The notes: generated by a model not told the origin, from the sequence alone. DNA of 64,000 nucleotides from JADJOY01 sp046331705 [NCBI: bacterium] (GCA_046331705.1 JAXLQJ010000012.1:1-64000), one strand, 5' to 3'; positions 8,566-17,258 are shown, counted from the stretch's first letter. Translations and numbers: made by a program.

Positions 8566-9750
8566 ATGGACGCCGCCGAGCTCCAACGCCTCATCCGAGA
8601 CACCGAGTCGGATCGGTGTGAGCGGACGCGGTCGCTCACCGACACCGACAAGTTCGCGGAAGCCATCTGTGCTTTCGCCAACGACAGGCCGCGGCACAAG
8701 CAGCCCGGCTACCTCTTCGTGGGCGCTCACCCGGACGGGACGGCCACGGGCGCCGAGATCACGGACCAGATCCTTCAGAACCTTGCGGCGATCCGGTCGG
8801 AGGGGCATATCCAGCCCCTTCCGGTCATGAACGTCGAGAAGTGGAACCTGGGCACGGGCGATCTCGCGGTCGTCGAGGTGTTTCCGTCCGACCTGCCGCC
8901 GGTTCGATACAAGGGGCGCATCTACCTGCGGGTGGGACCGCGTCGCGCGATCGCCAGCGAGGCCGATGAACGCGTGCTCAGCGAGCGCCGCGTGGCGCTG
9001 GCACGAACCTGGGACGCGCGACCTCATCCCCTGGCGTCGCTCGGAGATCTTGCGCTGGACATCTTCGCCCTGAGCTACCGGCCGATGGCGGTGGCGCGCG
9101 AGGTGATCGCGGAGAACGAGCGATCGATCGAGGAGCAGCTCGCCGCGCTGCGTTTGCTCGACCCCGCCACCAGCCGACCGACCAACGCAGCGGTCCTGCT
9201 CTTCGGCAAGGACCCCGTGGCGCTCGTGCCCGGCGCATACGTTCAATACGTCCGCTACCGGGGCCTCTCCGCTGCGGACGAACCGATTCGCGAGCGGCGA
9301 ATCTCGGGCGACCTGCTGACCGTGATGCGGGCGCTCGATCAACTCGCGCAGGAGCTCGCCGGGGAACGTCCGGAGCGGCTTGCCTCGCTCTCCGAAAGAA
9401 TCGTGGCTGCCTATCCCGCGGTTGCGCTCCACGAGCTCTTGATGAACGCCGTCATCCACCGCAACTACGATGGTTCGACGACACCGATCTTGCTGAGCGA
9501 GTTCGAGGATCGAATCGAGATTCAGAGCCCTGGCGGGCTTTTCGGTGATCTCACGCTCCGCGACTTTCCGATGCTCACGTCCTATCGCAACCCCATCCTC
9601 GCCGAGGCCGCGAAGGTGCTCGGGTTCGTGAACCGGTTTGGGCGAGGTATTGCGTTGGCGCAAGCGCAGCTCGCGCGGAACGGCTCGCCGCCCGCGCGCT
9701 TCGACGTCGAAGGGAACCACTTTCTCGCGGTGGTCCGGGCGCACGAATGA
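8566..9750 (+). CDS. AlbA_2 (Schlafen-like) protein with C-terminal GHKL ATP-binding domain
   Basis: 394 residues. The N-terminal AlbA_2 domain (about 10-145) shows ESDRCERTRSLTDTDKFAEA, CAFAND, GYLFVGAHPDG and PPVRYKGRIYLRVGPR. The C-terminal part (about 275-394) has the GHKL-type N box ALHELLMNAVIHRNY and the segment IEIQSPGGL...YRNPILAEAAKVLGFVNRFGRGI, as in the RecG-like/'ATP-dependent helicase' proteins that are not really helicases. The family is usually cytosolic and nucleic-acid or ATP binding. The gene overlaps the following ParA gene by 4 bases (ATGA at 9747), so they form a two-gene unit. Similar AlbA_2/ParA pairs occur sporadically in bacteria as mobile accessory modules of unknown role. 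Position next to the NACHT island suggests a defence context. Confidence 0.85.
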   Translation: MDAAELQRLIRDTESDRCERTRSLTDTDKFAEAICAFANDRPRHKQPGYLFVGAHPDGTATGAEITDQILQNLAAIRSEGHIQPLPVMNVEKWNLGTGDLAVVEVFPSDLPPVRYKGRIYLRVGPRRAIASEADERVLSERRVALARTWDARPHPLASLGDLALDIFALSYRPMAVAREVIAENERSIEEQLAALRLLDPATSRPTNAAVLLFGKDPVALVPGAYVQYVRYRGLSAADEPIRERRISGDLLTVMRALDQLAQELAGERPERLASLSERIVAAYPAVALHELLMNAVIHRNYDGSTTPILLSEFEDRIEIQSPGGLFGDLTLRDFPMLTSYRNPILAEAAKVLGFVNRFGRGIALAQAQLARNGSPPARFDVEGNHFLAVVRAHE

Positions 9751-10757
9751 AGACCGTCGTCTTCTTCAACAACAAGGGTGGCGTGGGCAAGACGTCGCTC
9801 GCGTATCACCTGGCGTGGATGCTCAATCGCCTCGGTCGTCGCGTGCTCGCTCTCGATCTGGATCCGCAGGCGAATCTGTCGAGCGCGTTTCTCGACGAAG
9901 ACCGCCTGGAAGAGCTGTGGCCGGAGTCGGGCACTCGCCGCACGATTCTGGGCGCGCTCGAGCCGTTGCTCGAGCATCTTGGGGACATCGTCCCGCCGCA
10001 CGTCGAAGTGATCGCCGACGGGCTGGGTCTCGTTCCCGGCGACCTCGGTCTCAGCCTCTTCGAGGACCGGCTCGCGGAGGCGTGGCCGAAGTGCCTCACC
10101 GAGAAGGCCGCGGACGCGGCGGATGCATTCCGTGTAACCACGTCGTTCTACCGAATCGCGGCGGCTGCCGCGTTGGAGCTCGGCGCGGAGCTGGTCTTGA
10201 TCGACGTCGCACCGAGCCTCGGCGCCTTGAACCGCGCGGCGCTCGTCGCCGCGGATCACGTCGTCGTGCCGTTGGGGGTAGACCTCTTCTCCCTTCAGGG
10301 GCTGCGGAACCTCGGACCGACGCTGAAGACGTGGCGCGCGGGATGGGCGCGACGCGTGATTCACGCCCCGGCGACCTTGGGTGCGGTCCCCAGCGGCCGG
10401 ATGCACCCCATTGGTTATGTCGTGATGCAGCACGCGGTGCGCGGCGACCGCCCTGTGAAGGCGTACCAGCGCTGGGTAGAGCGGATCCCCGAGGCGTACG
10501 TCACGGAGCTCGGCGAAGACGAGCAGGTGGCTGTCGATCCCGATCCAAATCGCCTCGCGATGCTCAAGCACTATCGAAGCCTGATGCCGCTGGCGCAGGA
10601 CGCGCGGAAGCCGATGTTTGCTCTCACCCCCGCAGATGGGGCGCTGGGCGGTCACACCAAGGCCGTTCAGGACTGCTACGCGGACTTCGAGCGATTGGCG
10701 CGGGAAATCGTCCGCCGCGTGGAGACGGACGCAGCCCGGCACCTGGCGCGACCGTAG
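9747..10757 (+). CDS. ParA/MinD-family ATPase coupled to the AlbA_2 gene
   Basis: 336 residues with the deviant Walker A motif KGGVGKTSLAYHL at residues ~10-22 (both signature lysines), the DLDPQANLS motif and a Walker B-like strand LVLIDVAPSLGALNRAAL. The protein is longer than chromosomal ParA. It has a specific C-terminal region (MHPIGYVVMQHAV, then VKAYQRWVERIPEAYV) and no ParB partner or parS-like repeats nearby. It is therefore unlikely to be a chromosome segregation ATPase. The obligatory-looking coupling to the AlbA_2-GHKL gene suggests a joint function, perhaps positioning or switching of the AlbA_2 protein. Its 3' end is overlapped on the other strand by a small exported protein gene. 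Confidence 0.85.
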   Translation: MKTVVFFNNKGGVGKTSLAYHLAWMLNRLGRRVLALDLDPQANLSSAFLDEDRLEELWPESGTRRTILGALEPLLEHLGDIVPPHVEVIADGLGLVPGDLGLSLFEDRLAEAWPKCLTEKAADAADAFRVTTSFYRIAAAAALELGAELVLIDVAPSLGALNRAALVAADHVVVPLGVDLFSLQGLRNLGPTLKTWRAGWARRVIHAPATLGAVPSGRMHPIGYVVMQHAVRGDRPVKAYQRWVERIPEAYVTELGEDEQVAVDPDPNRLAMLKHYRSLMPLAQDARKPMFALTPADGALGGHTKAVQDCYADFERLAREIVRRVETDAARHLARP

Positions 10758-11071
10758 CCGGATGGGATCGCACATCCGCCGAAGTCGAGGCGGATGCCGG
10801 TGCGGCCGGTGAGGGACGGGGTGCCGCTGTTGTCGCCGCAGTCGCCGTGATCGGTGTAGCGCACCTCGACCACCAGGAAGATGTCGCCGATACCCAGATC
10901 GTGGTCGCTCGGCGAGACGACGATGAGCGCGGCCTTGCACCCGTGGAGGGGCTCTTCGGGACGCGAGTGCGTGTTGTGGCAGAGGCGGATGTCCCACACG
11001 ACCTCCGCGCAGTCGACGGTGCCGGTGGTGTGGCACGAACCGCCGCCACCGGCGGCGAGGAGCGCGAGCAC
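10676..11071 (-). CDS. Small Cys-containing exported protein, start uncertain
   Basis: About 131 residues from a GTG at 11071, or up to 178 from an ATG at 11212. The region AALQVLALLAAGGGGSCH looks like a signal peptide with a possible lipidation Cys. The mature part CAEVVWDIRLCHNTHSRPEE..CKAALIVVSPSDHDLGIGDIFLVVEVRYTDHGDCGD..GGC has regularly spaced cysteines and strand-like segments, consistent with a disulphide-stabilised exported domain. The last ~27 codons overlap the 3' end of the convergent ParA gene by 82 bases, so the true end may be a later mutation of an original stop. No family recognised. Confidence 0.5.
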   Translation of the reverse strand: MLALLAAGGGGSCHTTGTVDCAEVVWDIRLCHNTHSRPEEPLHGCKAALIVVSPSDHDLGIGDIFLVVEVRYTDHGDCGDNSGTPSLTGRTGIRLDFGGCAIPSGYGRARCRAASVSTRRTISRANRSKSA

Positions 11072-11251
11072 TTGCAGCGCCGCAACGTTGCATCGCGTGC
11101 GGGTCGCACGATGTGCGAGGTTGGTACGCAAGGATCGCGCGAAAGCTCGCGGATCGTGAGGTTTCTCGCGGGCGTGATCCAGGTGCCTGTGGTAAGGAAA
11201 CCGAGCGAGCATCCGCGCCCGACGCGCGGAGCCGCGACGCACGAGGACGAG

Positions 11252-11947
11252 TTGAGCAAGCCGCAGGTTCTGCTGGTCGACGACGATCCGAGCCTGCTCG
11301 ACGTGCTGTCGATGGCGTTCGGCGATGCGGGCTACGACGTGGCGACGGCCGAGGACGGCTCCGAGGCGCTCGAGAAGCTCGCCGTCCGCAAGCCGGACTT
11401 GCTCGTCACCGACATCAACATGCCGGTGCTCGATGGTTTCACGCTGCTCAAGCGGCTGCGCGACAAGCGGCTCGAGCTGCCGGTGATCCTGCTCACCTCG
11501 CGCGACAACGAGATCGACGAGAGTCTGGGTCTCGAGCTGGGGGCCGACGATTACGTGGCCAAGCCGTTCAGCACGCGGGTGCTCTTGGCGCGGATGGCGG
11601 CGTTGCTTCGGCGCGAGCGGTTGCGGGCGAGCGGCGAGGAGCCGAGCCCGATGATCGCGTGCGGGGCGCTCGAGCTGCGCGTGGACCACATGCTCGCCCG
11701 CTACGCCGGCCACGCGATCGAGACCACGGTGACCGAGTTCCGGCTGCTGGAGGCGTTCGCGCGGCGTCCCGGCGTGGTGCTCTCGCGCGAGCGGCTCATG
11801 GAGCTGGGGCGCGGCGACGACTCGATCGTGGGCGATCGGATCATCGACACCTACGTGCGCCGCTTGCGCCGCAAGCTCGAGGCGGTGGAGGCCGGCTTCG
11901 ACCGGATCGAGACGGTGATCGGCGCCGGCTATCGCTGGAAGGCGTGA
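11252..11947 (+). CDS. OmpR/PhoB-type response regulator
   Basis: 231 residues. Receiver domain with acidic pocket VDDDP, phospho-acceptor D54 (DLLVTDINMPVLDG), conserved Thr (LLTSRD) and Lys (VAKPFS). Winged-helix DNA-binding domain follows (ETTVTEFRLLEAFARRPGVVLSRERLM, YVRRLRRKLE, GAGYRW). I chose the TTG at 11252 because GAGGAC sits at a correct distance upstream and the receiver begins within six residues; longer in-frame extensions are not domain-like. The gene is followed by a histidine kinase 13 bases later and a diguanylate cyclase, so it probably regulates its own operon. The layout resembles CreBC- or 'dedicated sortase system'-type pairs, but no sortase is present. Confidence 0.9.
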   Translation: MSKPQVLLVDDDPSLLDVLSMAFGDAGYDVATAEDGSEALEKLAVRKPDLLVTDINMPVLDGFTLLKRLRDKRLELPVILLTSRDNEIDESLGLELGADDYVAKPFSTRVLLARMAALLRRERLRASGEEPSPMIACGALELRVDHMLARYAGHAIETTVTEFRLLEAFARRPGVVLSRERLMELGRGDDSIVGDRIIDTYVRRLRRKLEAVEAGFDRIETVIGAGYRWKA

Positions 11948-11960
11948 GCGTGCCTCGCTC

Positions 11961-13514
11961 ATGAGCGCCGCTGGCGAGCAGCAGCGATTCGGCGCGCGTA
12001 CGCAGGGTTCCGCGCCGGCCGTCCGTCGCATCCCCCGGGTCCGCTCGCTCCGCACCCGCGCGGTGCTGGTGGTGGTGCTGGTGCTGCTCTGCCCGCCGCT
12101 CTTCGTGACGGTCTCGGCGATCTTCGAGGAGAGCGTCGAGCGGCGGCTCGGCACGCGGGTCGAGGTCGCGGCGCACGAGGCGCTCGCCGAGCTGGGCCCG
12201 TTCGCGAGTGCCGCGCCGCCGGGCGCCGAGGTGCTCGCGCGGCTGGCGCGGAGCCTCGACGCCATCGCCGCGCGTCACGAGGTGTGGCTGCGTGTCGTCG
12301 ACGGCGACGACCGCGTGATCGTCGATGCACGCCACGACCGCGCGTCGAACGCCATCCAGCGCCTCGGCCGCCTCGTCTTCGGCGAGGACGGTGCGCCGAC
12401 GCTCGCGGACTTCGACGCCGCGCAGGGCGCCCTCGCCGCGCGCCCGGAGATCGCGTCGGCCCGCGCCCGCGGGCGCGACGCGGGTTGCCGCACCTCGCCC
12501 GAGGGAAAGCTCCTGGTCTGTCACGCGGCGCTGGTGCCGGCGACGAGCGGGCGGGACGCGTCCGCGGCGCTCGCCATCCACGCGGCCAAGAGCGCGCGCC
12601 GCAGCGTGCGGGCGCTCTACGACCTCGAATACCAGCTCAAGAAGCTCATGCTGCTCGTGCTCCCCGTGGCGCTGGCGCTCGCGTGGTGGCTGGGCCGGCG
12701 CATGGTGCGGCCGATCGAGGAGCTGCGCGAGCAGGTGCTCGCGCAGGCGAGCGCCGCGAGCCCGCGCGCGGAGCTGCACGTGGCTCGCCGCGACGAGCTC
12801 CAGGATCTCGCCGCCGCGTTCAACGCGCTTCTCGCCACGCTCGAGAGCCGCAACCGCGCCAACGAAGCGTTCAGCGCGGACCTCGTCCACGAGCTCAAGA
12901 ACCCCGTGGCGGCGATTCGCACCGCCGCCGAGTCGCTGGCGGCGGGGCCGGTCGACGCCGAGCGCGCGGGACGCCTCGCACGGGTGCTGAGCGACAGCAG
13001 CGCTCGCCTCGATCGGGTGGTGACGCAGTTCCTGGAGCTGGCGCGCGCCGAGGGCGGCATGCGCGACGAGCCTCGCGAGCCCATCGATCTCGCGGCGCTC
13101 GTTGGCGCGCTCGTCGAGCGCGCGCGCGGCGACGAACGCTACGCCGACCGGCGGCTCACGTGCTCGGCGCCCGACCCCGCGCGGGTGATGGGTGTTGCGG
13201 AGCGACTCGAAACCGCGCTACGGAATCTGCTCGACAACGCGCTCGATTTCGCCGGCCCCGGCGGTGAGGTGGACGTGACCATCGAGATGGATGCGAGCGC
13301 GGTGCGGGTGCGCGTCTCGGACGACGGGCCGGGGATCCCGGCGGAGGCGCTGCCACGCGTCTTCGAGCGCTTCTTCACCACCCGTGGCGCCAAGCGCGGC
13401 ACCGGCCTCGGCCTGGCGATGGTGCGCGCCATCGCGGAGGCGCACGGCGGCGGCGTGCGCGTGGATTCCTCGCCGGAGCGCGGCACCACCTTCGAGCTCA
13501 CGGTGCCGCGATGA
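11961..13514 (+). CDS. Membrane sensor histidine kinase
   Basis: 517 residues. Two transmembrane segments (AVLVVVLVLLCPPLFVTVSAIF near 34-55 and LMLLVLPVALALAWWLG near 230-246) flank a ~170-residue periplasmic sensor domain containing two Cys (CRTSPEGKLLVCHAA). A HAMP segment (RRMVRPIEELREQV) is followed by the HisKA phospho-acceptor H310 (LVHELKNPVAAIRT), and an HATPase domain with N box (NLLDNALDFA), G1 (DDGPGIP), F box (RFFTT) and G2 (GTGLGLAM). It follows the response regulator, and its stop overlaps the diguanylate cyclase start by 4 bases, so all three are likely co-translated. Confidence 0.92.
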   Translation: MSAAGEQQRFGARTQGSAPAVRRIPRVRSLRTRAVLVVVLVLLCPPLFVTVSAIFEESVERRLGTRVEVAAHEALAELGPFASAAPPGAEVLARLARSLDAIAARHEVWLRVVDGDDRVIVDARHDRASNAIQRLGRLVFGEDGAPTLADFDAAQGALAARPEIASARARGRDAGCRTSPEGKLLVCHAALVPATSGRDASAALAIHAAKSARRSVRALYDLEYQLKKLMLLVLPVALALAWWLGRRMVRPIEELREQVLAQASAASPRAELHVARRDELQDLAAAFNALLATLESRNRANEAFSADLVHELKNPVAAIRTAAESLAAGPVDAERAGRLARVLSDSSARLDRVVTQFLELARAEGGMRDEPREPIDLAALVGALVERARGDERYADRRLTCSAPDPARVMGVAERLETALRNLLDNALDFAGPGGEVDVTIEMDASAVRVRVSDDGPGIPAEALPRVFERFFTTRGAKRGTGLGLAMVRAIAEAHGGGVRVDSSPERGTTFELTVPR

Positions 13515-14749
13515 CGATCGAGGACGCCGACACCGCGCCCAGCCGCTGGCGCGCCGAAGCCGCCGAGCTGCGCGCGGCGTCGTGGCGCGGCTGGCCGCGA
13601 CGTTTCGTGGGCTGGGCGTTTCGCCGTCCGCTGCTCGCCAGCGACGAGGTCACGGACTTCCAGGAATACGCGCAAGGCATGAGCAGCGGGTTCGGGCGGC
13701 TCACGGCGGCGGTGGCGAGCATCCTCTTGATCGGTCTGTGGCCGCTCGATTGGTGGATCTATCCGATGGGCGATCGCCGCGCGTGGCTCTCGGCGGCTTG
13801 GCGGGTGGCGGCCGCGGGCGTGCTGCTCGGCGCGTTGCGCGTCGCCGAGAGTCGCGAGCGCAACCGCAAGAATCCGGTGCCGGCGTGGATCACGGCGTCG
13901 GTGCTCGCGGTGGGGCTCTCGTACCTGGTGGCGGGCGAGCTGGGCGATCCCACCACGCCGTGGATCCACACCTCGCTCCTGGTGCCGCTGCTGAGCGTGC
14001 CGATGCTGCTCGGGCTGGTGGCGCGCGCGGGGCTCACGCTGGCGCTCGCGGGAGCGGCGCAGCTCGCGTACTACGCGCCGCACCCCGCGTATCTCGCGTC
14101 GCCCTACGTGGCGGCGATCTTCGGCTCGCTCACCGCCTCGTGCGTGACCAGCGTGGTCCTCGGGCACGCGCTCTTCGTGATCATCCGGCGCGATTTCCGG
14201 TCGCGCGTGGACCTGCGGCGCTTGAGCCGCACCGACGCGCTCACCGGCGTGTGGAACCGCAGCTATTTCCTGGAACGTGCGGACGTCGAGGTCTTGCGCG
14301 CTCGGCGTAGCGAGACGCCGCTCGCGGTGCTGCTCGTCGACCTCGACCGGTTCAAGTCCGTCAACGACCGTTTCGGCCACGCCACCGGCGACGCCGTGCT
14401 CGCGGACTTCGTCGCCCGCGCGCAGCAGGTCTTGCGTCGCACCGACGTGATGGGACGGCTGGGCGGCGAGGAGTTCGCGGTGCTCCTCACCGACACGCCG
14501 CTCGTCACCGCGGTGGAGGCGGCCGAGCGCTTGCGACGCGAGGTGGAGGAGGAACGCCCGGCGCGCGCGCTGGCTGGCCAGGCGTTGCCCGCCTACACGG
14601 TCAGCATCGGTTGCGCCGCGTTTCACCACGACGATCCCAACGTCGACGCCATCCTGCGGCGCGCGGATCTGGCGCTCTACCAGGCCAAGGGATTCGGCAG
14701 GAACCGCGTCGTGAGCGAGCCCAGCGGCGCGACCTCCGTGCCCGGCTGA
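13511..14749 (+). CDS. Membrane diguanylate cyclase (GGDEF)
   Basis: 412 residues. About six hydrophobic helices occupy residues 55-215, forming a membrane sensor. A GGDEF domain follows (RTDALTGVWNRSYF, VDLDRFKSVNDRFGHATGD, GRLGGEEFAVLL). The active-site GGEEF is intact, and an RRTD ahead of it matches the RxxD inhibitory I-site five residues upstream, so the enzyme should make cyclic di-GMP with product feedback. Coupling to the histidine kinase implies that the two-component pathway controls second messenger level. Downstream chemosensory and pilus genes in the window would be plausible targets, though this is inference. Confidence 0.92.
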   Translation: MTIEDADTAPSRWRAEAAELRAASWRGWPRRFVGWAFRRPLLASDEVTDFQEYAQGMSSGFGRLTAAVASILLIGLWPLDWWIYPMGDRRAWLSAAWRVAAAGVLLGALRVAESRERNRKNPVPAWITASVLAVGLSYLVAGELGDPTTPWIHTSLLVPLLSVPMLLGLVARAGLTLALAGAAQLAYYAPHPAYLASPYVAAIFGSLTASCVTSVVLGHALFVIIRRDFRSRVDLRRLSRTDALTGVWNRSYFLERADVEVLRARRSETPLAVLLVDLDRFKSVNDRFGHATGDAVLADFVARAQQVLRRTDVMGRLGGEEFAVLLTDTPLVTAVEAAERLRREVEEERPARALAGQALPAYTVSIGCAAFHHDDPNVDAILRRADLALYQAKGFGRNRVVSEPSGATSVPG

Positions 14750-14871
14750 GCATCGCGCTCGCGCCGTGAGGCGCGACGATTCACCGACGTTTCACCTGGA
14801 GCCACGAACGGGTTTCACCTCGCGGCGCGATCTTCCTCCGTGCGCATGACGCGCCACTCACGGAGGAAGCC

Positions 14872-15012
14872 ATGTACGTCGCGATTCGATCGCTGGTTCA
14901 GGTGCTCGTCCTTGCCGGGCTGCTGACGGCCCATTCCTGTCCGGGCTGCTGCCTCGCCGCCGCCGGCTCGTCGCGTGCGATCGGCACGGCGCTGGATCGA
15001 GGCGTGCCGTGA
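14872..15012 (+). CDS. 46-residue exported or membrane small protein
   Basis: ATG at 14872 is preceded by a strong ribosome binding site (CGGAGGAAG). The product starts MYVAIRSLVQVLVLAGLLTA and continues HSCPGCCLAAAGSS, i.e. a signal-peptide-like hydrophobic core followed by a CPGCC cysteine cluster. The stop overlaps the GTG of another tiny frame at 15009. No family is recognised. The good ribosome site and Cys cluster argue for a real gene, possibly metal related. Confidence 0.45.
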   Translation: MYVAIRSLVQVLVLAGLLTAHSCPGCCLAAAGSSRAIGTALDRGVP

Positions 15013-15137
15013 CCGCCACGGGCGTTCGAGCGCGCGGCGGCGTCGGCGGCCGCGAGCGCCCTCCGCTCGATTGGCCGCGCCTGCTCGGCAACCTGGCGTT
15101 GCTGCTGCTCTTCGCGGCCTACGTTCTGGCGGCTTGA
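15009..15137 (+). CDS. 42-residue single-membrane-span small protein, coupled to the preceding one
   Basis: GTG at 15009 overlaps the stop of the 46-residue gene in a GTGA arrangement. The product is basic at the N-terminus and ends in a hydrophobic helix (LLGNLALLLLFAAYVLAA), typical of a tail-anchored micro-protein. The evidence is the coupling and the helix only; it could still be a chance frame. Confidence 0.35.
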   Translation: MTATGVRARGGVGGRERPPLDWPRLLGNLALLLLFAAYVLAA

Positions 15138-15210
15138 TGGCTGCCGCGCGTGCGGGTCTGCACGAGATCTGCGTGGCTGCTGCACGGGGGCGCCGCGTGT
15201 CGGGAGCTAC

Positions 15211-15942
15211 ATGTCGGCGCTTGCGGCGGAAGCCGCATCGAGCCGATCCCTCGTGTACGCCGACGACCCCCACGATCTCGAGGCGCGGCCTGCGTTGCGC
15301 GCGACCAGCCGCGCGCTGGGGCTCGGGTCGGCGTTTTGCGTCGCCTACGTCGTGGTCCGCGCCAGGGTCGAGGGCGATCTCGCCTTCGTGTTCCTGCTCT
15401 GGAACCTGCTGCTCGCGTGGGTGCCGTGGCGCTGCGCGCTCGCGGCGTCACGCAACTCGGGCTGGCGGCGCGGCGTCTGGCTCGCCGCTTGGCTCGCGTT
15501 CCTGCCGAACTCGTACTACGTCGTGACGGACCTGCGGCACGTCACGCACTCGCCGGAGGCGATCAACTGGGTGGACCTCATGGCGGTGGTGTCGTGCGCG
15601 TGGACCAGCGCGATGTTCGGGTTCGGTTCGGTGGTGGTGGTCCAAGATCGGATCGCTCGCGCCCGCGGCGCCGTGTGGGGTTGGCTGGCGGCGCTCAGCG
15701 CGCTGGCGCTCTCCGGGTTCGGCGTGTACCTGGGGCGCTTCCGGCGCTGGAATAGCTGGGACGCGCTGCTCGATCCGTTCGCGCTGTTCGCGGACGTGTG
15801 GGCCCAGCTGCGCCATCCATTCCGTCACGCCGTGGGCACCAGCTTCTCGATCACGTTCGCGGGCTTCGTGATCACGACGTACGTGGCGATCGTGGCGATC
15901 GCGCGGCTGCGCGCGGATCTCAGCGTGGAACGCGGCGGCTGA
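15211..15942 (+). CDS. DUF1361 multi-pass membrane protein
   Basis: 243 residues with about six hydrophobic helices. The segments AFLPNSYYVVTDLRH and FGVYLGRFRRWNSWD match the two hallmark motifs of the DUF1361 inner-membrane family. The function of the family is unknown. ATG at 15211 follows a GGGAG element. It stands alone, with the two micro-proteins upstream and a methyltransferase downstream. Confidence 0.85.
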   Translation: MSALAAEAASSRSLVYADDPHDLEARPALRATSRALGLGSAFCVAYVVVRARVEGDLAFVFLLWNLLLAWVPWRCALAASRNSGWRRGVWLAAWLAFLPNSYYVVTDLRHVTHSPEAINWVDLMAVVSCAWTSAMFGFGSVVVVQDRIARARGAVWGWLAALSALALSGFGVYLGRFRRWNSWDALLDPFALFADVWAQLRHPFRHAVGTSFSITFAGFVITTYVAIVAIARLRADLSVERGG

Positions 15943-16030
15943 GTCGGCCGACCCGCGCGGCGCCGCAGGCCCCCCGGGCCGGCGCCGCCACCCGCACTGC
16001 GCTCGGCGCGCTCACCTACCGGCCGTCTGG

Positions 16031-16060
16031 TTGATTGGCGGAGGTAGCGCTTTCCATAAT
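16031..16060 (+). promoter_or_regulatory. Candidate sigma-70-type promoter of the 16107 methyltransferase gene
   Basis: TTGATT at 16031-16036 and CATAAT at 16055-16060 are separated by 18 bases. Matches to consensus are 4/6 and 5/6. The predicted transcription start is about 40 bases before the ATG at 16107. AT-rich hexamers are rare by chance in this GC-rich sequence. Confidence 0.5.
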
Positions 16061-16106
16061 GGATTTCCGAGCATCGAACCCGCGAGGGAAGGGGAGACCG
16101 CGCCAC

Positions 16107-17258
16107 ATGACGCAGGCCAGCGCCGCAGCATCCAGAAGCTCCGTACCCGTGGTCGATCGCGCCGCTTATCTCGGACAGCAGCTGGCGCTGTGGGCGCAGA
16201 GCCTGGCGCTCACCGAGACCGCGCGGCGCGTGTCGCGTCAGCCTCCGCCGGACATCCCCAAGCACGCCTTTCGCCACGTCAATCGCCGCTTCCTCGGGTT
16301 GCTTCGCGAGGACCTGGAAAACGTCGCCGCCGGCCACTACCCGCGCGACCTGCTGTTCCAGATCCCCGTCCGCCAGTACGCGGCGCGCTTGCCGCTGATC
16401 CTCGCCGACGCCCCCAACATCCTGAAGCGCATCCGGCGCGAGAATTACCGAGATCTGCCGGACGACGTGGACCTGGATCGCTATCCGCCCTATTACCGCC
16501 GCACCTTCCACTGGCAGACCGACGGCTACTTCAGCCGGCGTTCGGCGGAGCTCTACGACGTGGGCGTCGAGATCCTGTTCCGCGGCACCGCCGACATCAT
16601 GCGCCGGCAGGTCATCCCGCCGGTCACGCGCTTCCTGCGCGAGCGCGGCCAGGCGGCTGGCGTCACGCGATTGCTGGATGTCGCGTGCGGCACGGGGCGA
16701 ACGCTGAGTCAGCTCGCGGCGAGTCATCCGGACCTGCGCTATTTCGGGGTCGACCTGAGCCCGTACTACGTGCAGGTCGCCCGCAAGAACCTGAGCGAGG
16801 TGGAGGACGTCTCGTTGCTCGCGGAGAACGCCGAGCACCTGCCGTTCGTGGACGGCTACTTCGACATCGTGACCAGCGTCTATCTCTTCCACGAGCTGCC
16901 GCGGAACGCACGCCGGAACGTGGTGCGCGAGATGCTGCGGGTGCTCGAGCCCGGTGGGCTGCTCGTGATCGAGGACTCGGCGCAGATCTCCGACAGCCCC
17001 GAGCTGGCGCCGGTGCTCGCGGGATTCGCGAAGGAGTTCCACGAGCCCTTCTATCGCGACTACACCGAGGACGACCTCGCGGCGTTGCTCGCGGCCGAGG
17101 GCTTCGAGGTCCTCTCGTCCGACCCGAAGCTGGTGGCGAAAGTGGTGGTGGCGCGGAAGCCCGCCGCGGCGCGCGCCCCGCATTCGTCGAAGGCTCGGCC
17201 GCGTCCCGATGCGAGTCGCAAGCGTCGCGCGCGTGCGCGGCCGGTCGATTCGGTATAG
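16107..17258 (+). CDS. Class I SAM-dependent methyltransferase with N-terminal helical domain
   Basis: 383 residues. The ATG at 16107 is preceded by GGGGAG and is preferred over upstream TTG/ATG codons. Residues 1-165 form a specific helical region (PPPDIPKHAFRHVNRRF, FQIPVRQYAARLP, YPPYYRRTFHWQTDGYFSRR). The Rossmann methyltransferase core follows, with motif I LLDVACGTGRTL, an acidic loop YFGVDLSPYYV, DIVTSVYLFHELP and VLEPGGLLVIEDS. The substrate is unknown. Such proteins occur next to lipid or quinone genes, but nothing in this neighbourhood supports a pathway. The C-terminal tail is Lys/Arg rich. Confidence 0.85.
   Translation: MTQASAAASRSSVPVVDRAAYLGQQLALWAQSLALTETARRVSRQPPPDIPKHAFRHVNRRFLGLLREDLENVAAGHYPRDLLFQIPVRQYAARLPLILADAPNILKRIRRENYRDLPDDVDLDRYPPYYRRTFHWQTDGYFSRRSAELYDVGVEILFRGTADIMRRQVIPPVTRFLRERGQAAGVTRLLDVACGTGRTLSQLAASHPDLRYFGVDLSPYYVQVARKNLSEVEDVSLLAENAEHLPFVDGYFDIVTSVYLFHELPRNARRNVVREMLRVLEPGGLLVIEDSAQISDSPELAPVLAGFAKEFHEPFYRDYTEDDLAALLAAEGFEVLSSDPKLVAKVVVARKPAAARAPHSSKARPRPDASRKRRARARPVDSV

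Noticed and set aside
7912-8830. Extended reading frame of the second NACHT gene to 8830
   Set aside because: After 7911 this frame leaves the FGE domain and becomes Arg-rich. The FGE domain continues in the neighbouring frames to the stop at 8381, which lines up with the stop of the first paralogue.
1896-10757. Reverse transcriptase, avd gene or template repeat for a DGR within the island
   Set aside because: I read the six frames and the gaps at 1549-1895, 5210-5227 and 8383-8565. None carries an RT motif or a third copy of the variable-region flanks.
9747-10757. Chromosome or plasmid partition locus
   Set aside because: There is no ParB gene and no cluster of parS-like inverted repeats nearby. 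The partner gene is AlbA_2-GHKL.
11252-14749. Dedicated sortase two-component system
   Set aside because: The regulator and kinase order is similar, but no sortase or sortase-substrate gene is adjacent, and a diguanylate cyclase follows instead.
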